From Pseudomonadota bacterium (GTDB lineage: Bacteria; Pseudomonadota; Alphaproteobacteria; Azospirillales; Azospirillaceae): a DNA stretch of 64,000 bases. Shown in pieces: positions 45,300-53,924 of the stretch. Positions within the stretch are counted from its first letter, which is position 1; every line of letters begins with the position of its first letter. A program made the translations under genes and the position numbers. Below the pieces are notes generated by a model. It was not told the origin of the DNA. It saw only the letters and a list, made by a program, of their open reading frames with translations, and searched no databases. Location: NCBI GenBank assembly GCA_023423695.1, contig JAFAFA010000013.1:1-64000 (forward strand), given 5' to 3'.

Positions 45300-45389
45300 C
45301 ATGTCTGGACTGAGCGCAACCGTTGCAGCCAGGAGAACGCCGACGCTCGAATAGGCTTGCATCCGCCTGCACGAATCGCCATAACAGCG

Positions 45390-45491
45390 GCGGGAGACTG
45401 GCGTCGGACGAGTCCCTCGCCAACCCGGTCAGGTCCGGAAGGAAGCAGCCGCAACGAGTTACGGCTCGGGTCGTTCGTCCAGTCTCCCACC
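45390..45491 (+). ncRNA. ffs: Signal recognition particle RNA (4.5S type)
   Basis: About 100 bases. The two ends pair (GGGAGACTGG near 45392 with CCAGTCTCCC near 45488). The apical domain carries the conserved SRP core GGTCAGGTCCGGAAGGAAGC at 45428-45447 that binds Ffh. It stands between pgk and dnaX, a common place for this gene. Exact ends are approximate. Confidence 0.93.
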
Positions 45492-45594
45492 CTCTTCAAA
45501 AATTGCCAGCACGAAACAGACGGCGACAGCGCGGCGCCGGGACGCTATCCTGCGGCCCGAAATTCCCCTCCCGTCGTTTCGACAGGCCAGCCGC

Positions 45595-47478
45595 GTGACC
45601 GATACCACCGCCGACATCACCGCCGTTCCCGCCCCCGCCGCGGCTCCCGCCACCGGGCAGGCTTACCGGGTGCTCGCGCGCAAATACCGGCCGAAGACCT
45701 TCGACGAACTGATCGGGCAGGACGCGCTGGTCCGCACCCTGACCAACGCCATCCAGTCCGGCCGCATCGCCCAGGCCTTCATGCTGACCGGCGTGCGCGG
45801 CGTCGGCAAGACCACCACCGCCCGCATCATCGCCCGCGCCCTGAACTGCACCGGCCCGGACGGCAAGGGTGGGCCGACGGTCAGCCCCTGCGGCGTCTGC
45901 GACAATTGCCGCGCCATCGCCGAGGACCGCCACGTCGACGTGATGGAGATGGACGCCGCCAGCCACACCGGCGTCGACGACATCCGCGAGATCATCGACG
46001 GCGTGCGCTACTCGCCCGTCTCGGCCCGCTACAAGCTCTACATCATCGACGAGGTCCACATGCTGTCGAAGAGCGCGTTCAACGCGCTCCTGAAGACGCT
46101 TGAGGAACCGCCGAGCCATGTGAAGTTCGTCTTCGCCACCACCGAGATCCGCAAGGTGCCGGTCACGGTGCTGTCGCGCTGCCAGCGCTTCGACCTGCGC
46201 CGCGTCGACGCCCAGGTGCTGAAGGAGCATTTCACCCGCGTCACCGCCATGGAAGGCGCCGACATCGAGGGGGATGCCGCCGCCCTGATCGCGCGCGCCG
46301 CCGACGGATCGGTGCGCGACGGGCTGTCGCTGCTCGATCAGGCCATCGCGCTCGCCGCCGGCACCGTCACGGCGCAGCAGGTGCGCGACATGCTGGGTCT
46401 GGCCGACCGCACCCGCGTGATCGACCTGTTCGAGGCCGCGGTCTCCGCCAAACCCGCCGAGGCAATGGACATCCTGGCCGATCTACACCGTGTCGGCGCC
46501 GATCCGGTGGTGATCCTGCAGGACCTGCTGGACCTCGTCCACAACCTCACCCGCCTGAAGGTGGTGCCCGACAGCGCCAACGATCCCTCCCTGCCGGAGG
46601 CGGAGCGCACGCGCGGCGCCACTCTGTCGGGCAAGCTCGGCATGCCGGCGCTGACCCGCGCCTGGCAGCTTCTGCTGAAGGGGCTGAACGAGGTGCAGGC
46701 CGCTCCGGTGCCGCAGCAGGCGCTGGAGATGGTGATCGTCCGCCTGTCCTACGCCGCCGACCTGCCGACCCCGGGCGAGCTGATCCGCCAGTTCCAGGCC
46801 CAGCAGGCCAATGGCGGAACCAACGGGGGGGGAGGCGCCCCGATGGGCCGCGGCCCCGGCGGTGGCGGCGGTCCCGTCGCGGTCGCCAGCCAGTCGACGC
46901 ACGCCGTCGCACGCCAGATGGGCTCGGCCCAGCCGCAGAGCGCTCCCATGGCGCAAGCCGCCCCGGCCCCCGCCGCAGTCCAGGCCGGCGAAGAGCTGTC
47001 GCCGATGCCGCACGACTTCCGTGCGCTGGTGCAGCTGTTCTCCGACCGGCGCGAGGGCGCGCTTTACGGCTATCTGATGGAGACGGTGCAGCTGGTCCGC
47101 ATGGAGCCGGGCCGGCTGGAACTGAAGCTCCGCCCCGCCGCCCCGCCGACCCTGCCGGCCAAGGTCGGGCAGTTCCTGACCGAATGGACCGGCCACCGCT
47201 GGATCGTCGCCCTGTCCGAAGGTCACGCCCAGCCGACGCTGGCCGAGCAGGGCCAGGCCGAAAAGCGCCGCGCGCTGTCGGAGGCGGAGGCCAATCCGGT
47301 GGTGCGCGCCGTGCTCGACGCATTTTCCGGCGCCAAGATCATCGACATCCGCGACCTCGCCGAAGTTGCCGCGGCGGAGAGCGCAGCGGTTGCGGATGAC
47401 GGTGAGACACCCGATTTCATGGTTCAGCAGCAGGACGACGGGGTCTATTACCCCCTCGACGACGAAGGAGAGTACTGA
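45595..47478 (+). CDS. dnaX: DNA polymerase III gamma/tau subunit
   Basis: Clamp-loader ATPase and polymerase organiser. 627 residues: YRPKTFDELIGQDALVRTL, Walker A GVRGVGKTTTARI, zinc-type CGVCDNC, DEVHMLSKSAFNALLKTLEE and FVFATTEIRKVP in the ATPase core; a Gly/Pro/Ala-rich linker from about 405; and a C-terminal tau-like domain. The start is a GTG at 45595. The gene is followed three bases after its stop by ybaB, forming dnaX-ybaB-recR. Confidence 0.95.
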   Translation: MTDTTADITAVPAPAAAPATGQAYRVLARKYRPKTFDELIGQDALVRTLTNAIQSGRIAQAFMLTGVRGVGKTTTARIIARALNCTGPDGKGGPTVSPCGVCDNCRAIAEDRHVDVMEMDAASHTGVDDIREIIDGVRYSPVSARYKLYIIDEVHMLSKSAFNALLKTLEEPPSHVKFVFATTEIRKVPVTVLSRCQRFDLRRVDAQVLKEHFTRVTAMEGADIEGDAAALIARAADGSVRDGLSLLDQAIALAAGTVTAQQVRDMLGLADRTRVIDLFEAAVSAKPAEAMDILADLHRVGADPVVILQDLLDLVHNLTRLKVVPDSANDPSLPEAERTRGATLSGKLGMPALTRAWQLLLKGLNEVQAAPVPQQALEMVIVRLSYAADLPTPGELIRQFQAQQANGGTNGGGGAPMGRGPGGGGGPVAVASQSTHAVARQMGSAQPQSAPMAQAAPAPAAVQAGEELSPMPHDFRALVQLFSDRREGALYGYLMETVQLVRMEPGRLELKLRPAAPPTLPAKVGQFLTEWTGHRWIVALSEGHAQPTLAEQGQAEKRRALSEAEANPVVRAVLDAFSGAKIIDIRDLAEVAAAESAAVADDGETPDFMVQQQDDGVYYPLDDEGEY

Positions 47479-47481
47479 CCG

Positions 47482-47805
47482 ATGAAGAATATCGGCAACA
47501 TGATGAAGCAGGCCCAGCAGATGCAGGCCAAGATGCAGGAAATGCAGGCGAGCCTGGAGCAGGTCGAAGTGACCGGCCAGAGCGCCGCCGGCATGGTCGT
47601 CGTGACCGTCAACGGCAAGAGCGAGATGAAGAAGGTCAAGCTCGACAAGTCGGTGGTCGATCCCGAGGACGTCGAGGTGCTGGAGGACCTGATCGTCGCC
47701 GCCTTCAACGACGCCAAGAAGAAGGTCGAGCAGCATGTCGCGGACGAGACCTCGAAGCTGATGGGCGGCCTGAAGCTGCCGCCGGGCATGAAGCTGCCGT
47801 TCTGA
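47482..47805 (+). CDS. YbaB/EbfC family nucleoid-associated protein
   Basis: 107 residues with the family signature: MKNIGNMMKQAQQMQAKMQ, VTGQSAAGMVVVTVNGKSE and VEVLEDLIVAAFNDA. A small dimeric DNA-binding protein. It occupies its usual place between dnaX and recR. Confidence 0.95.
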   Translation: MKNIGNMMKQAQQMQAKMQEMQASLEQVEVTGQSAAGMVVVTVNGKSEMKKVKLDKSVVDPEDVEVLEDLIVAAFNDAKKKVEQHVADETSKLMGGLKLPPGMKLPF

Positions 47806-47829
47806 TCTTATTCCAGTATCTGTGAGAAT

Positions 47830-47852
47830 CCCCTCTCTCCGGAGGGGAGAGG
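47830..47852. repeat. G/C-tract palindrome between ybaB and recR
   Basis: CCCCTCTC and GGGGAGAGG face each other around TCCGGA, forming a hairpin inside the operon. It is related to the elements at 56622 and 54929. Confidence 0.5.
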
Positions 47853-47867
47853 CGGATTTGCACATCG

Positions 47868-48461
47868 ATGATCGGACCTGAAATCGAACGCCTGATCCAG
47901 TTGCTGTCCAAGCTGCCGGGGCTCGGTCCCCGGTCGGCGCGGCGGGCGGCGCTGCATCTGATGAAGCGGCGGGACAGCCTGCTGGTGCCCCTGTCGGAAG
48001 CGATGGCGGCAGCCGGCGAATCGATCCGCGCCTGCTCCGTCTGCGGCAACCTGGACAGCCGCGACCCCTGCACCATCTGCTCCGACCCCACCCGCGACCG
48101 CTCGGTCATCTGCGTGGTGGAGGATGCCGGCGACCTGTGGGCATTGGAACGCACCCGCGCCTTCCGCGGCACCTACCATGTGCTGGGCGGCCTGCTGTCG
48201 GCCTTGCAGGGTGTCGGACCCGACGACCTGAACATCGCCGGCCTCGCCGAACGTGCCAAGGACCCGGCGGTGCGCGAGATCATCCTGGCGCTCAACGCCA
48301 CCGTCGACGGACAGACCACCGCCCATGTGGTGACCGACCGCCTGACCGACTCCGACGTGTCCGTCTCCCGTCTCGCGCATGGCGTCCCCGTCGGCGGCGA
48401 ACTGGACTATCTCGACGACGGCACACTGACGGCCGCGCTGAAGGCACGGCGGCCATTGTAG
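47868..48461 (+). CDS. recR: Recombination mediator RecR
   Basis: 197 residues: helix-hairpin-helix start (LSKLPGLGPRSARRAALHL), C4 zinc motif (CSVCGNLDSRDPCTICSD), Toprim domain (VICVVEDAGDLWALE) and the C-terminal SRLAHGVPVGGELDYLDDGT. With RecO/RecF it loads RecA at single-strand gaps. It is the last gene of the dnaX operon. Confidence 0.96.
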   Translation: MIGPEIERLIQLLSKLPGLGPRSARRAALHLMKRRDSLLVPLSEAMAAAGESIRACSVCGNLDSRDPCTICSDPTRDRSVICVVEDAGDLWALERTRAFRGTYHVLGGLLSALQGVGPDDLNIAGLAERAKDPAVREIILALNATVDGQTTAHVVTDRLTDSDVSVSRLAHGVPVGGELDYLDDGTLTAALKARRPL

Positions 48462-48487
48462 GTGGCTTTTCCCATCAGCCCTCATTA

Positions 48488-48510
48488 CCTCCCCCGGCCA
48501 GCGGGGGAGG
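48488..48510. repeat. G/C-tract palindrome after recR
   Basis: CCTCCCCC and GGGGGAGG pair around GGCCAGC. It may also act as a transcription stop for the recR operon, though no T-run follows. Confidence 0.5.
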
Positions 48511-48540
48511 GTTGGGTGGGGGTCTAACTTCCCCACACAC

Positions 48541-48599
48541 GTACGCCCTCCCCGAAACGTACGCCCCCGCACTTCACGCATCGCGAACCGCCGTACGCC
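48541..48599 (+). promoter_or_regulatory. GTACGCC direct repeats upstream of the carotenoid-type gene
   Basis: Three exact copies of GTACGCC at 48541, 48559 and 48593 (steps of 18 and 34 bases), with related GTAC words near 48637 and 48652. They lie 110-170 bases before the ATG at 48708. Operator function is a guess from the regular repetition. Confidence 0.3.
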
Positions 48600-48707
48600 G
48601 CAGTTCACGAAGCCAGACCCGCTCCTTACGCACCCGTACTGGCACGTACACCCGCCTGCCGACAATGGTCCTTCGCAACACCCACCACCCGCGAAGGCAC
48701 CATCCTC

Positions 48708-50876
48708 ATGCACCAGCCCGCCAAGCTCCCCATCGCGTTCCGTATCCTGCTGGGCTTCTCTCCCTGGCTGCTGTTCGGCGCCGCCCTCCCACTCGCCGGG
48801 CTGCTGCCGGCCTCCCTCGCGGCGCTGGCGGCCAGCCTCGCCCTCTGCGTCCTCGACAAGCTGTGCGGTTCCTACAAGGCGCCCGAGCTGGTGGCCGCCG
48901 CCTTCTTCGCCATCCTGCCCGTCTGCGGTCCGCTGGGCTGGGACTGGCCGGTCCACAATCTCGGCTTCGCCATCCATTTGGCGCTGGCGGCCATGGCCTT
49001 CGGCAGCATCGCAGCCGGCAGCCCCTTCACCCTGCAATATGCCCGCGACGACTGGCCGCGCGAGTATTGGCACCTGCCGCAGTTCGTCGCCGTCAACCGG
49101 CTGATGACGGCGGTCTGGGGCGTGCTGTTCCTGATCGGCGGTCTCGGCTTCGCCGCCCTGCCCGGCTGGGAGGCCGCTTTCTCCATCGGCGCCAGCGCGC
49201 TGGGCATCGTCGCCAACCGGCTGCTGCCGGGTTGGATCGTCGGGCGGGCGATGAGGCGCCGGCTGGCGGAGGCCGATCCGCATCCCTGGCCGGCTCCCGC
49301 GATCCTGAACCGGACGCGCACGACGCCGAACGAGCGTGACGTGGTGGTGGTCGGTTCCGGCATCGGCGGCCTGACGGCGGCGGCACTGCTGGCACGGGCC
49401 GGGGCACGGGTGACGGTGCTGGAGGCGCATGACCGCCCCGGCGGCTTCTGCACCTCCTGGACGGTCAAGGCGCGCAACCGCAGCGAACCGGGGGCCGAGC
49501 CCTTCCGCTACGTCTTCGATGCCGGCGTCCACGACATCAGCGGCGCCCATCCCGGCGGTCCGGTCGACCATCTGCTGCGCTCGCTGGGGGTCGCGGACCG
49601 GGTGGAGTGGCAGCCGGTGAACCGCGGCGTCGCACTGGATGGCAAGTTGCGTCTACTGGCCGGCGATGCCGACGGACTGGCAGCCCAGATCGCCGCCGAC
49701 CACCCTCCCAGCGCCGCCGGGGCTGCCGCCTTCCTGGCGGAGATGCGGGCGGTCTATGACGACATGTATCGCGGCTGCGCCGAGCGCGGTCTGCCCAACA
49801 TCCCGCAATCGGTGGCGGCGATGCGGCGCTATGTGACGGAGAGTCCGCATGCCATGCGCTGGATGGCCCGGCCGTTCCAGGAGATGCTGGACCATTACAT
49901 CCCCGACCGCGCCGGCCAGCGCCTGCTGACCGTCCTGACCGGCTATCTCAGCGACCGGGCGGAGTTGCTGGCCGTCGGCCAGATGGCGCCGATCTTCGGC
50001 TACTGGTTCTCCGGCGGCTACTATCCGGCCGGCGGGTCGCAGGCGTTGGCCGACGCGCTGGCGCAGTCGATCCGCGCCGATGGCGGAGAGATCCGGCTGC
50101 GCAGCGCCGCCACGCGCATCCTGATCGAGAACGGCCGCGCCGCTGGGGTTGAGAGCGCAAATGGCCGCACCGTCCGCGCTCCCGCCGTGATCTCCAACGC
50201 CGACGTGCGGCGGACCATGCTGGAACTGGTGGGGGCGGAGCATCTGCCGGCCGCCTATGCCGCCCGCTGCGCGGCGATGCGTCCGTCCACCTCCGCCTTC
50301 ATGGTCACGCTTGGGCTGGACATGGTCCCCGACCTGCCGGCGATGACCGTCCTGCCGCGGGATCGGACCGGCTTCGGCATGGCAATCGCCGTTCCGTCCA
50401 CCCACGACCGCAGCCTCGCACCCGAAGGGCATGCCGCGGTGGCCCTGCTCCGGCTGGCTCCGGCCGATGCCGGCTGGAACCGCGCCGACCCGGCCTACAA
50501 GGCGCGCAAGCGGGCGGAAGGCGACGCGATGATCGCCGCCGCTTCCCGCCTGATCCCCGATCTGGAACGGCACATCACCACCCGGCAGGATGCCAGCGCC
50601 GCCACCTTCGCCCGCTATGCCCACACCAGTGCGGGTAGCATCTACGGCATCGCTCCCGACCAGAAACGCCTGACCCGCCGCAGCCCGATCCCCGGCCTGT
50701 GCCTGACCGGCGCCGGTGTCTTCCCCGGCCCCGGCGTGGAGGCCTGCGTCATCTCCGGCCGGCTGGCCGCCGAGGCCCTGCTGGGTAAGGAGAGCCTGAC
50801 GCCAGAGGCCCTGCGCAACGCCACCGGGCGGAGCGCCGCCTGCGCGTCTACCCTGCCGGTGGCGCAGATGGGGTGA
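48708..50876 (+). CDS. Membrane-fused FAD oxidoreductase of the phytoene desaturase/retinol saturase family
   Basis: 722 residues. The first 195 form a multi-helix membrane domain (FSPWLLFGAALPLAGLLPAS and onward). A flavoprotein of about 500 residues follows, with the dinucleotide motif VVVVGSGIGGLTAAALLARA, ARVTVLEAHDRPGGFCTSW, GGYYPAGGSQALADALAQ, and the C-terminal FAD motif LTGAGVFPGPGVEACVISGR. This is the CrtI/CrtISO/retinol-saturase superfamily; the substrate is probably an isoprenoid or carotenoid but is not fixed by the sequence. The N-terminal membrane fusion is unusual. No other carotenoid genes are nearby. Confidence 0.82.
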   Translation: MHQPAKLPIAFRILLGFSPWLLFGAALPLAGLLPASLAALAASLALCVLDKLCGSYKAPELVAAAFFAILPVCGPLGWDWPVHNLGFAIHLALAAMAFGSIAAGSPFTLQYARDDWPREYWHLPQFVAVNRLMTAVWGVLFLIGGLGFAALPGWEAAFSIGASALGIVANRLLPGWIVGRAMRRRLAEADPHPWPAPAILNRTRTTPNERDVVVVGSGIGGLTAAALLARAGARVTVLEAHDRPGGFCTSWTVKARNRSEPGAEPFRYVFDAGVHDISGAHPGGPVDHLLRSLGVADRVEWQPVNRGVALDGKLRLLAGDADGLAAQIAADHPPSAAGAAAFLAEMRAVYDDMYRGCAERGLPNIPQSVAAMRRYVTESPHAMRWMARPFQEMLDHYIPDRAGQRLLTVLTGYLSDRAELLAVGQMAPIFGYWFSGGYYPAGGSQALADALAQSIRADGGEIRLRSAATRILIENGRAAGVESANGRTVRAPAVISNADVRRTMLELVGAEHLPAAYAARCAAMRPSTSAFMVTLGLDMVPDLPAMTVLPRDRTGFGMAIAVPSTHDRSLAPEGHAAVALLRLAPADAGWNRADPAYKARKRAEGDAMIAAASRLIPDLERHITTRQDASAATFARYAHTSAGSIYGIAPDQKRLTRRSPIPGLCLTGAGVFPGPGVEACVISGRLAAEALLGKESLTPEALRNATGRSAACASTLPVAQMG

Positions 50877-50879
50877 GCC

Positions 50880-51740
50880 CTATCCCGCAAACCCGGCCCC
50901 GGCGAACCCGGCCAAGGCCCGCACCTCCGCCGGGCTGCGGCCTTCGTCGCGAAGCGACCGCAAGGTCTGGGCGCGGTCGCGCTTGGCCAGCCGCTCGCCT
51001 GCCGCGTTCCGCAGCAGGCCGTGATGATGGTAGTCGGGGGGATCGTAGCCCAGCAGGGCCTGCAGCAGCCGGTGCAGGTGGGTGGCGAAGAACAGATCCT
51101 CGCCGCGGGTGACCAGCGTCACGCCTTGCAGATGGTCGTCGACGGTGACGCTGAGGTGGTAGCTGGTCGGCGTGTCCTTGCGGGCCAGCACCACGTCGCC
51201 CAGCAGTTCCGGGGTCGCCTCCTGCCAGCCCTTGGCGCGGTCGTGCCAGCGCAATGGCCCGGTCAGACGGCGGGCAGCGGCCATGTCGAGCCTCAGTGCC
51301 CAGGCATCGCCACGGGCGATCCGCTCCGCCCGCTCCTCGGGAGAGCGGTGGCGGCAGGTGCCGGGATAGAGGGGCCCATCAGGGCCGTGCGGAGCCGCAC
51401 CGGCCCGCGCGATCTCGGCGGCGATGTCCTTGCGGGTGCAGAAACAGGGATAAAGCACACCCAGCGACTCGAGCCGGGCCAGTGCCGCGCGAAAATCGTC
51501 GAAATGGTCGGACTGGCGCCGGACCGGGCCATCCCAGTCGAGGCCGAGCCAAGCCAGATCCTCGATCAGGTCGCGTTCGTATTCGGGGCGGCAGCGGTTG
51601 GGATCGATGTCCTCGATCCGCAACAGGAAGCGGCCGGCGGCGCTGCGGGCGGTGGTCCAGCCGAACAGCGCGGAATGGGCATGGCCCAGATGCAGGTGCC
51701 CGGTCGGGCTGGGGGCGAAGCGGGTGACGAGATCGCTCAT
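50880..51740 (-). CDS. gluQ: Glutamyl-Q tRNA(Asp) synthetase
   Basis: 286 residues: a glutamyl-tRNA synthetase catalytic core without an anticodon-binding domain, which glutamylates queuosine in tRNA-Asp. RFAPSPTGHLHLGHAHSAL (HIGH-type), LLRIEDIDPNR, zinc ligands in YPCFCTRKDI and YPGTCR, and RLAKRDRAQTL (KMSKS-type) are present. The ATG at 51740 starts the family similarity. It converges on the carotenoid-type gene with a 3-base gap. Confidence 0.93.
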   Translation of the reverse strand: MSDLVTRFAPSPTGHLHLGHAHSALFGWTTARSAAGRFLLRIEDIDPNRCRPEYERDLIEDLAWLGLDWDGPVRRQSDHFDDFRAALARLESLGVLYPCFCTRKDIAAEIARAGAAPHGPDGPLYPGTCRHRSPEERAERIARGDAWALRLDMAAARRLTGPLRWHDRAKGWQEATPELLGDVVLARKDTPTSYHLSVTVDDHLQGVTLVTRGEDLFFATHLHRLLQALLGYDPPDYHHHGLLRNAAGERLAKRDRAQTLRSLRDEGRSPAEVRALAGFAGAGFAG

Positions 51741-51800
51741 TCCTGCTTTATAGCGGATCGCGCGCCGCACAGGGCGCGGGATGTAACGATCTGGTTGGTC

Positions 51801-51968
51801 TTAGATGTAGGGATTGTCGCGGATCGGCTCGACCGGGATCTCTTCGCCTTCCAGATACAGCGCCAGACGGCGGCGCAGCTCGCGGTCGAAAGCGTCGATG
51901 CGGATCTGGCGCTCACGCTCCTCGCGTTCACGGCGCTTCTGGGCGAGGTCGATGATGACGGCGGTCAT
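51801..51968 (-). CDS. Small charged conserved-type protein, 55 residues
   Basis: MTAVIIDLAQKRRE followed by an Arg/Glu-rich helix (about 11-38), then YLEGEEIPVEPI and the end DNPYI. GAGGAAAG stands seven bases before the ATG, and the frame has strong coding bias. It is probably co-transcribed with gluQ, which begins 60 bases downstream. No function is known; the amphipathic charged helix suggests protein or RNA binding. Confidence 0.72.
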   Translation of the reverse strand: MTAVIIDLAQKRREREERERQIRIDAFDRELRRRLALYLEGEEIPVEPIRDNPYI

Positions 51969-52379
51969 GGCGGACTTTCCTCGGGGTCGCTTCCGGCCGG
52001 CTCGGGCCGGCAGGATCGGCTTGGATCAACGAGACCCACCATGGCGCCGCTATGGTTAACGAGGGGTAAGCGCGCAAGCAGTCACGAGTCTTTTTTCCAG
52101 ATGTCACAGCCGCCGCGCGTGGTGCCGGATGACCGGTTCCCTGCCCCTGCAGCCAATGCCCTCAGCGCGAAAAAGGTTACACAACGGTGAAGAAATTCGG
52201 CCACGCCGGGTCAAGATGTTGAGTCCGGGCCACCGATCCACTATGTATCTGGTTGTCCCGGATCGGCGATCCCGCAGTTGGGCCGGCCGCCGGGGCGGAG
52301 TAGACACGCCCCCGCGCACAAAGCCGCCTCGGTGTCGCGTGCCGGGATCCAGACACGGTTTCAGACAAGGGAGTGGCCA
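51969..52379. other. Intergenic region between the small charged gene and the HNH gene
   Basis: 411 bases (309 if the HNH gene starts at 52278). It contains a short hairpin CCGGCC/GGCCGG at 51993-52010 and less GC-rich DNA around 52040-52100 and 52165-52250 with T- and A-runs, suitable for divergent promoters. No further gene is supported. Confidence 0.5.
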
Positions 52380-52943
52380 TTGGCTCCACCACCCGATCAC
52401 TGTCCGGCTCTGGTGCTGAACGCGGATTTCCGCCCGCTCAGTTACTTCCCCTTGTCGCTATGGTCCTGGCAGGAAGCGGTCAAGGCGGTCTTTCTGGAAC
52501 GGGTCAACATCGTATCGCACTATGACCGGGTCGTCAGATCCCCAAGTTTCGAAGTCCGGTTGCCCAGCGTCATCTCTCTGAAAGAGTTCATTCCGGCAAC
52601 GCGCCGCCCGGCCTTCACCCGCTTCAACGTCTTCCTGCGCGACCGCTTCACCTGCCAGTATTGCGGCCGCCCCTTCCCCACCCACGATCTGACCTTCGAC
52701 CATGTGATCCCGCGATCCCGCGGCGGTCGGACGACGTGGGAAAACGTCATCACCTCCTGTTCCGCCTGCAATCTGGCGAAGGGCGACCGCCTTCCCCATA
52801 TCTGCGGCATGATCCCGCTCAGTCCGCCCTTCCAGCCCACCGCCTACGAGCTGCAAGAGAATGGACGCGCCTTCCCGCCAAACTTCCTTCACGAGAGTTG
52901 GCGGGATTTTCTTTATTGGGATTCGGAACTGGACCCGATGTAG
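52380..52943 (+). CDS. HNH endonuclease-family protein
   Basis: 187 residues from a TTG start at 52380 that has AAGGGAG seven bases upstream; an ATG at 52278 would add 34 low-complexity residues. N-terminal ALVLNADFRPLSYFPLSLWS is a conserved lead-in. The HNH domain has CQYCGRPF, LTFDHVIPRSRGG with the catalytic His, WENVITSCSACNLAKGD, and a second pair of zinc cysteines. Such proteins are widespread single-copy genes in alphaproteobacteria, not restriction enzymes; their target is unknown. Confidence 0.88.
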   Translation: MAPPPDHCPALVLNADFRPLSYFPLSLWSWQEAVKAVFLERVNIVSHYDRVVRSPSFEVRLPSVISLKEFIPATRRPAFTRFNVFLRDRFTCQYCGRPFPTHDLTFDHVIPRSRGGRTTWENVITSCSACNLAKGDRLPHICGMIPLSPPFQPTAYELQENGRAFPPNFLHESWRDFLYWDSELDPM

Positions 52944-52987
52944 GACCGCGATGCGGACGGGGGTGGAGGCAGGGCCTTGCTTCCACT

Positions 52988-53740
52988 CTACTCCACCCGC
53001 CCCAGCCTGACCGTCAGCGGCCAGCGGATCCGCCGCACGCGCTCCGGATCGCCCCACAGCGGTGCGATCTCGCCCGCGAACGCCTCCAGCGGGTTCCGGC
53101 CGAGCGCCCTGGTCGCCGCCTTCACGCCCGACCATGTGTTCATGTAGCCGAGCAGCCGGGGCAGCGGCCACAGCGCCTCCATCGCCAGCGGCGGCGCCGG
53201 CAGCGGCGGGAACGGGAAATCCAGGTCGCGGTAGCCGTTGACCACCTTCCAGCGGTCGGCCGGCCAGTAGGGTCCCAGCGTGCCGTTGTGGAAACGCTCC
53301 ACCACCGCTTCCAGCACCGGATCGTCCAGCTGCTGCAGCGCGTAGCAGACCAGCGCCACCGCCGCCCCCGGCTTCGCCACCCGCCGCACCTCGGCATAGA
53401 AGCGGTCGAGATCGAACCAGTGCGCCGCCTGCGCCGCGACGATCAGGTCGCAACAATCGTCGGGCAGGCCGCTGTCTTCCGCCGGGGCGATGGCATAGCG
53501 GACACTGGGATGCGGTTCGGCTTGCGCGATCTGCTCCGCGCTGGCATCGGTGGCGTGGACCGATTCGAAGCGGGCGGCGAGCGCGACGGCGAATTGCCCG
53601 TTGCCGCAACCGGCGTCCCAGGCCAGCCCACGGGCCGGAGCCGCGTCGGCCAGTGCAGCCGCCAACTCATCCGGGTATGTCGGCCGGAAGGCGCGGTAAT
53701 CGCCGGCATGGCCGGAGAAATGGTCCTTGAAGGAGGTCAT
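52988..53740 (-). CDS. Class I SAM-dependent methyltransferase
   Basis: 250 residues: N-terminal SFKDHFSGHAGDYRAFRPTY, SAM motif LAWDAGCGNGQFAVALAARF, DASAEQIAQAEPHPSVRY, and VAAQAAHWFDLDRFYAEVRR. The family resembles Methyltransf_11 enzymes of yeast Crg1/trans-aconitate type; the substrate cannot be assigned. Convergent with the HNH gene, divergent from accA. Confidence 0.88.
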   Translation of the reverse strand: MTSFKDHFSGHAGDYRAFRPTYPDELAAALADAAPARGLAWDAGCGNGQFAVALAARFESVHATDASAEQIAQAEPHPSVRYAIAPAEDSGLPDDCCDLIVAAQAAHWFDLDRFYAEVRRVAKPGAAVALVCYALQQLDDPVLEAVVERFHNGTLGPYWPADRWKVVNGYRDLDFPFPPLPAPPLAMEALWPLPRLLGYMNTWSGVKAATRALGRNPLEAFAGEIAPLWGDPERVRRIRWPLTVRLGRVE

Positions 53741-53924
53741 CGGTCTGGAGTCGCCCCGGAACGATTAGGGTTGGAATTCGGCGGCGGTTGAGGATAAACC
53801 CTGTGGGTTCGTCGCGGAACCCTTCCCAGGCCGTCCCGCATCTTTCCGCTGTGGCGCAGGCGCGCCGGGCGTGCTAACCAAGCGCGCGCTTTTTCGTGCG
53901 CCCCGCCAACCACCCGTGTCCGGC

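Noticed and set aside
52278..53740. HNH gene plus methyltransferase as a restriction-modification system
   Set aside because: The genes are convergent. The HNH protein belongs to a widespread single-copy type, and the methyltransferase has no DNA-methyltransferase motif (no DPPY/NPPY or PC motif).
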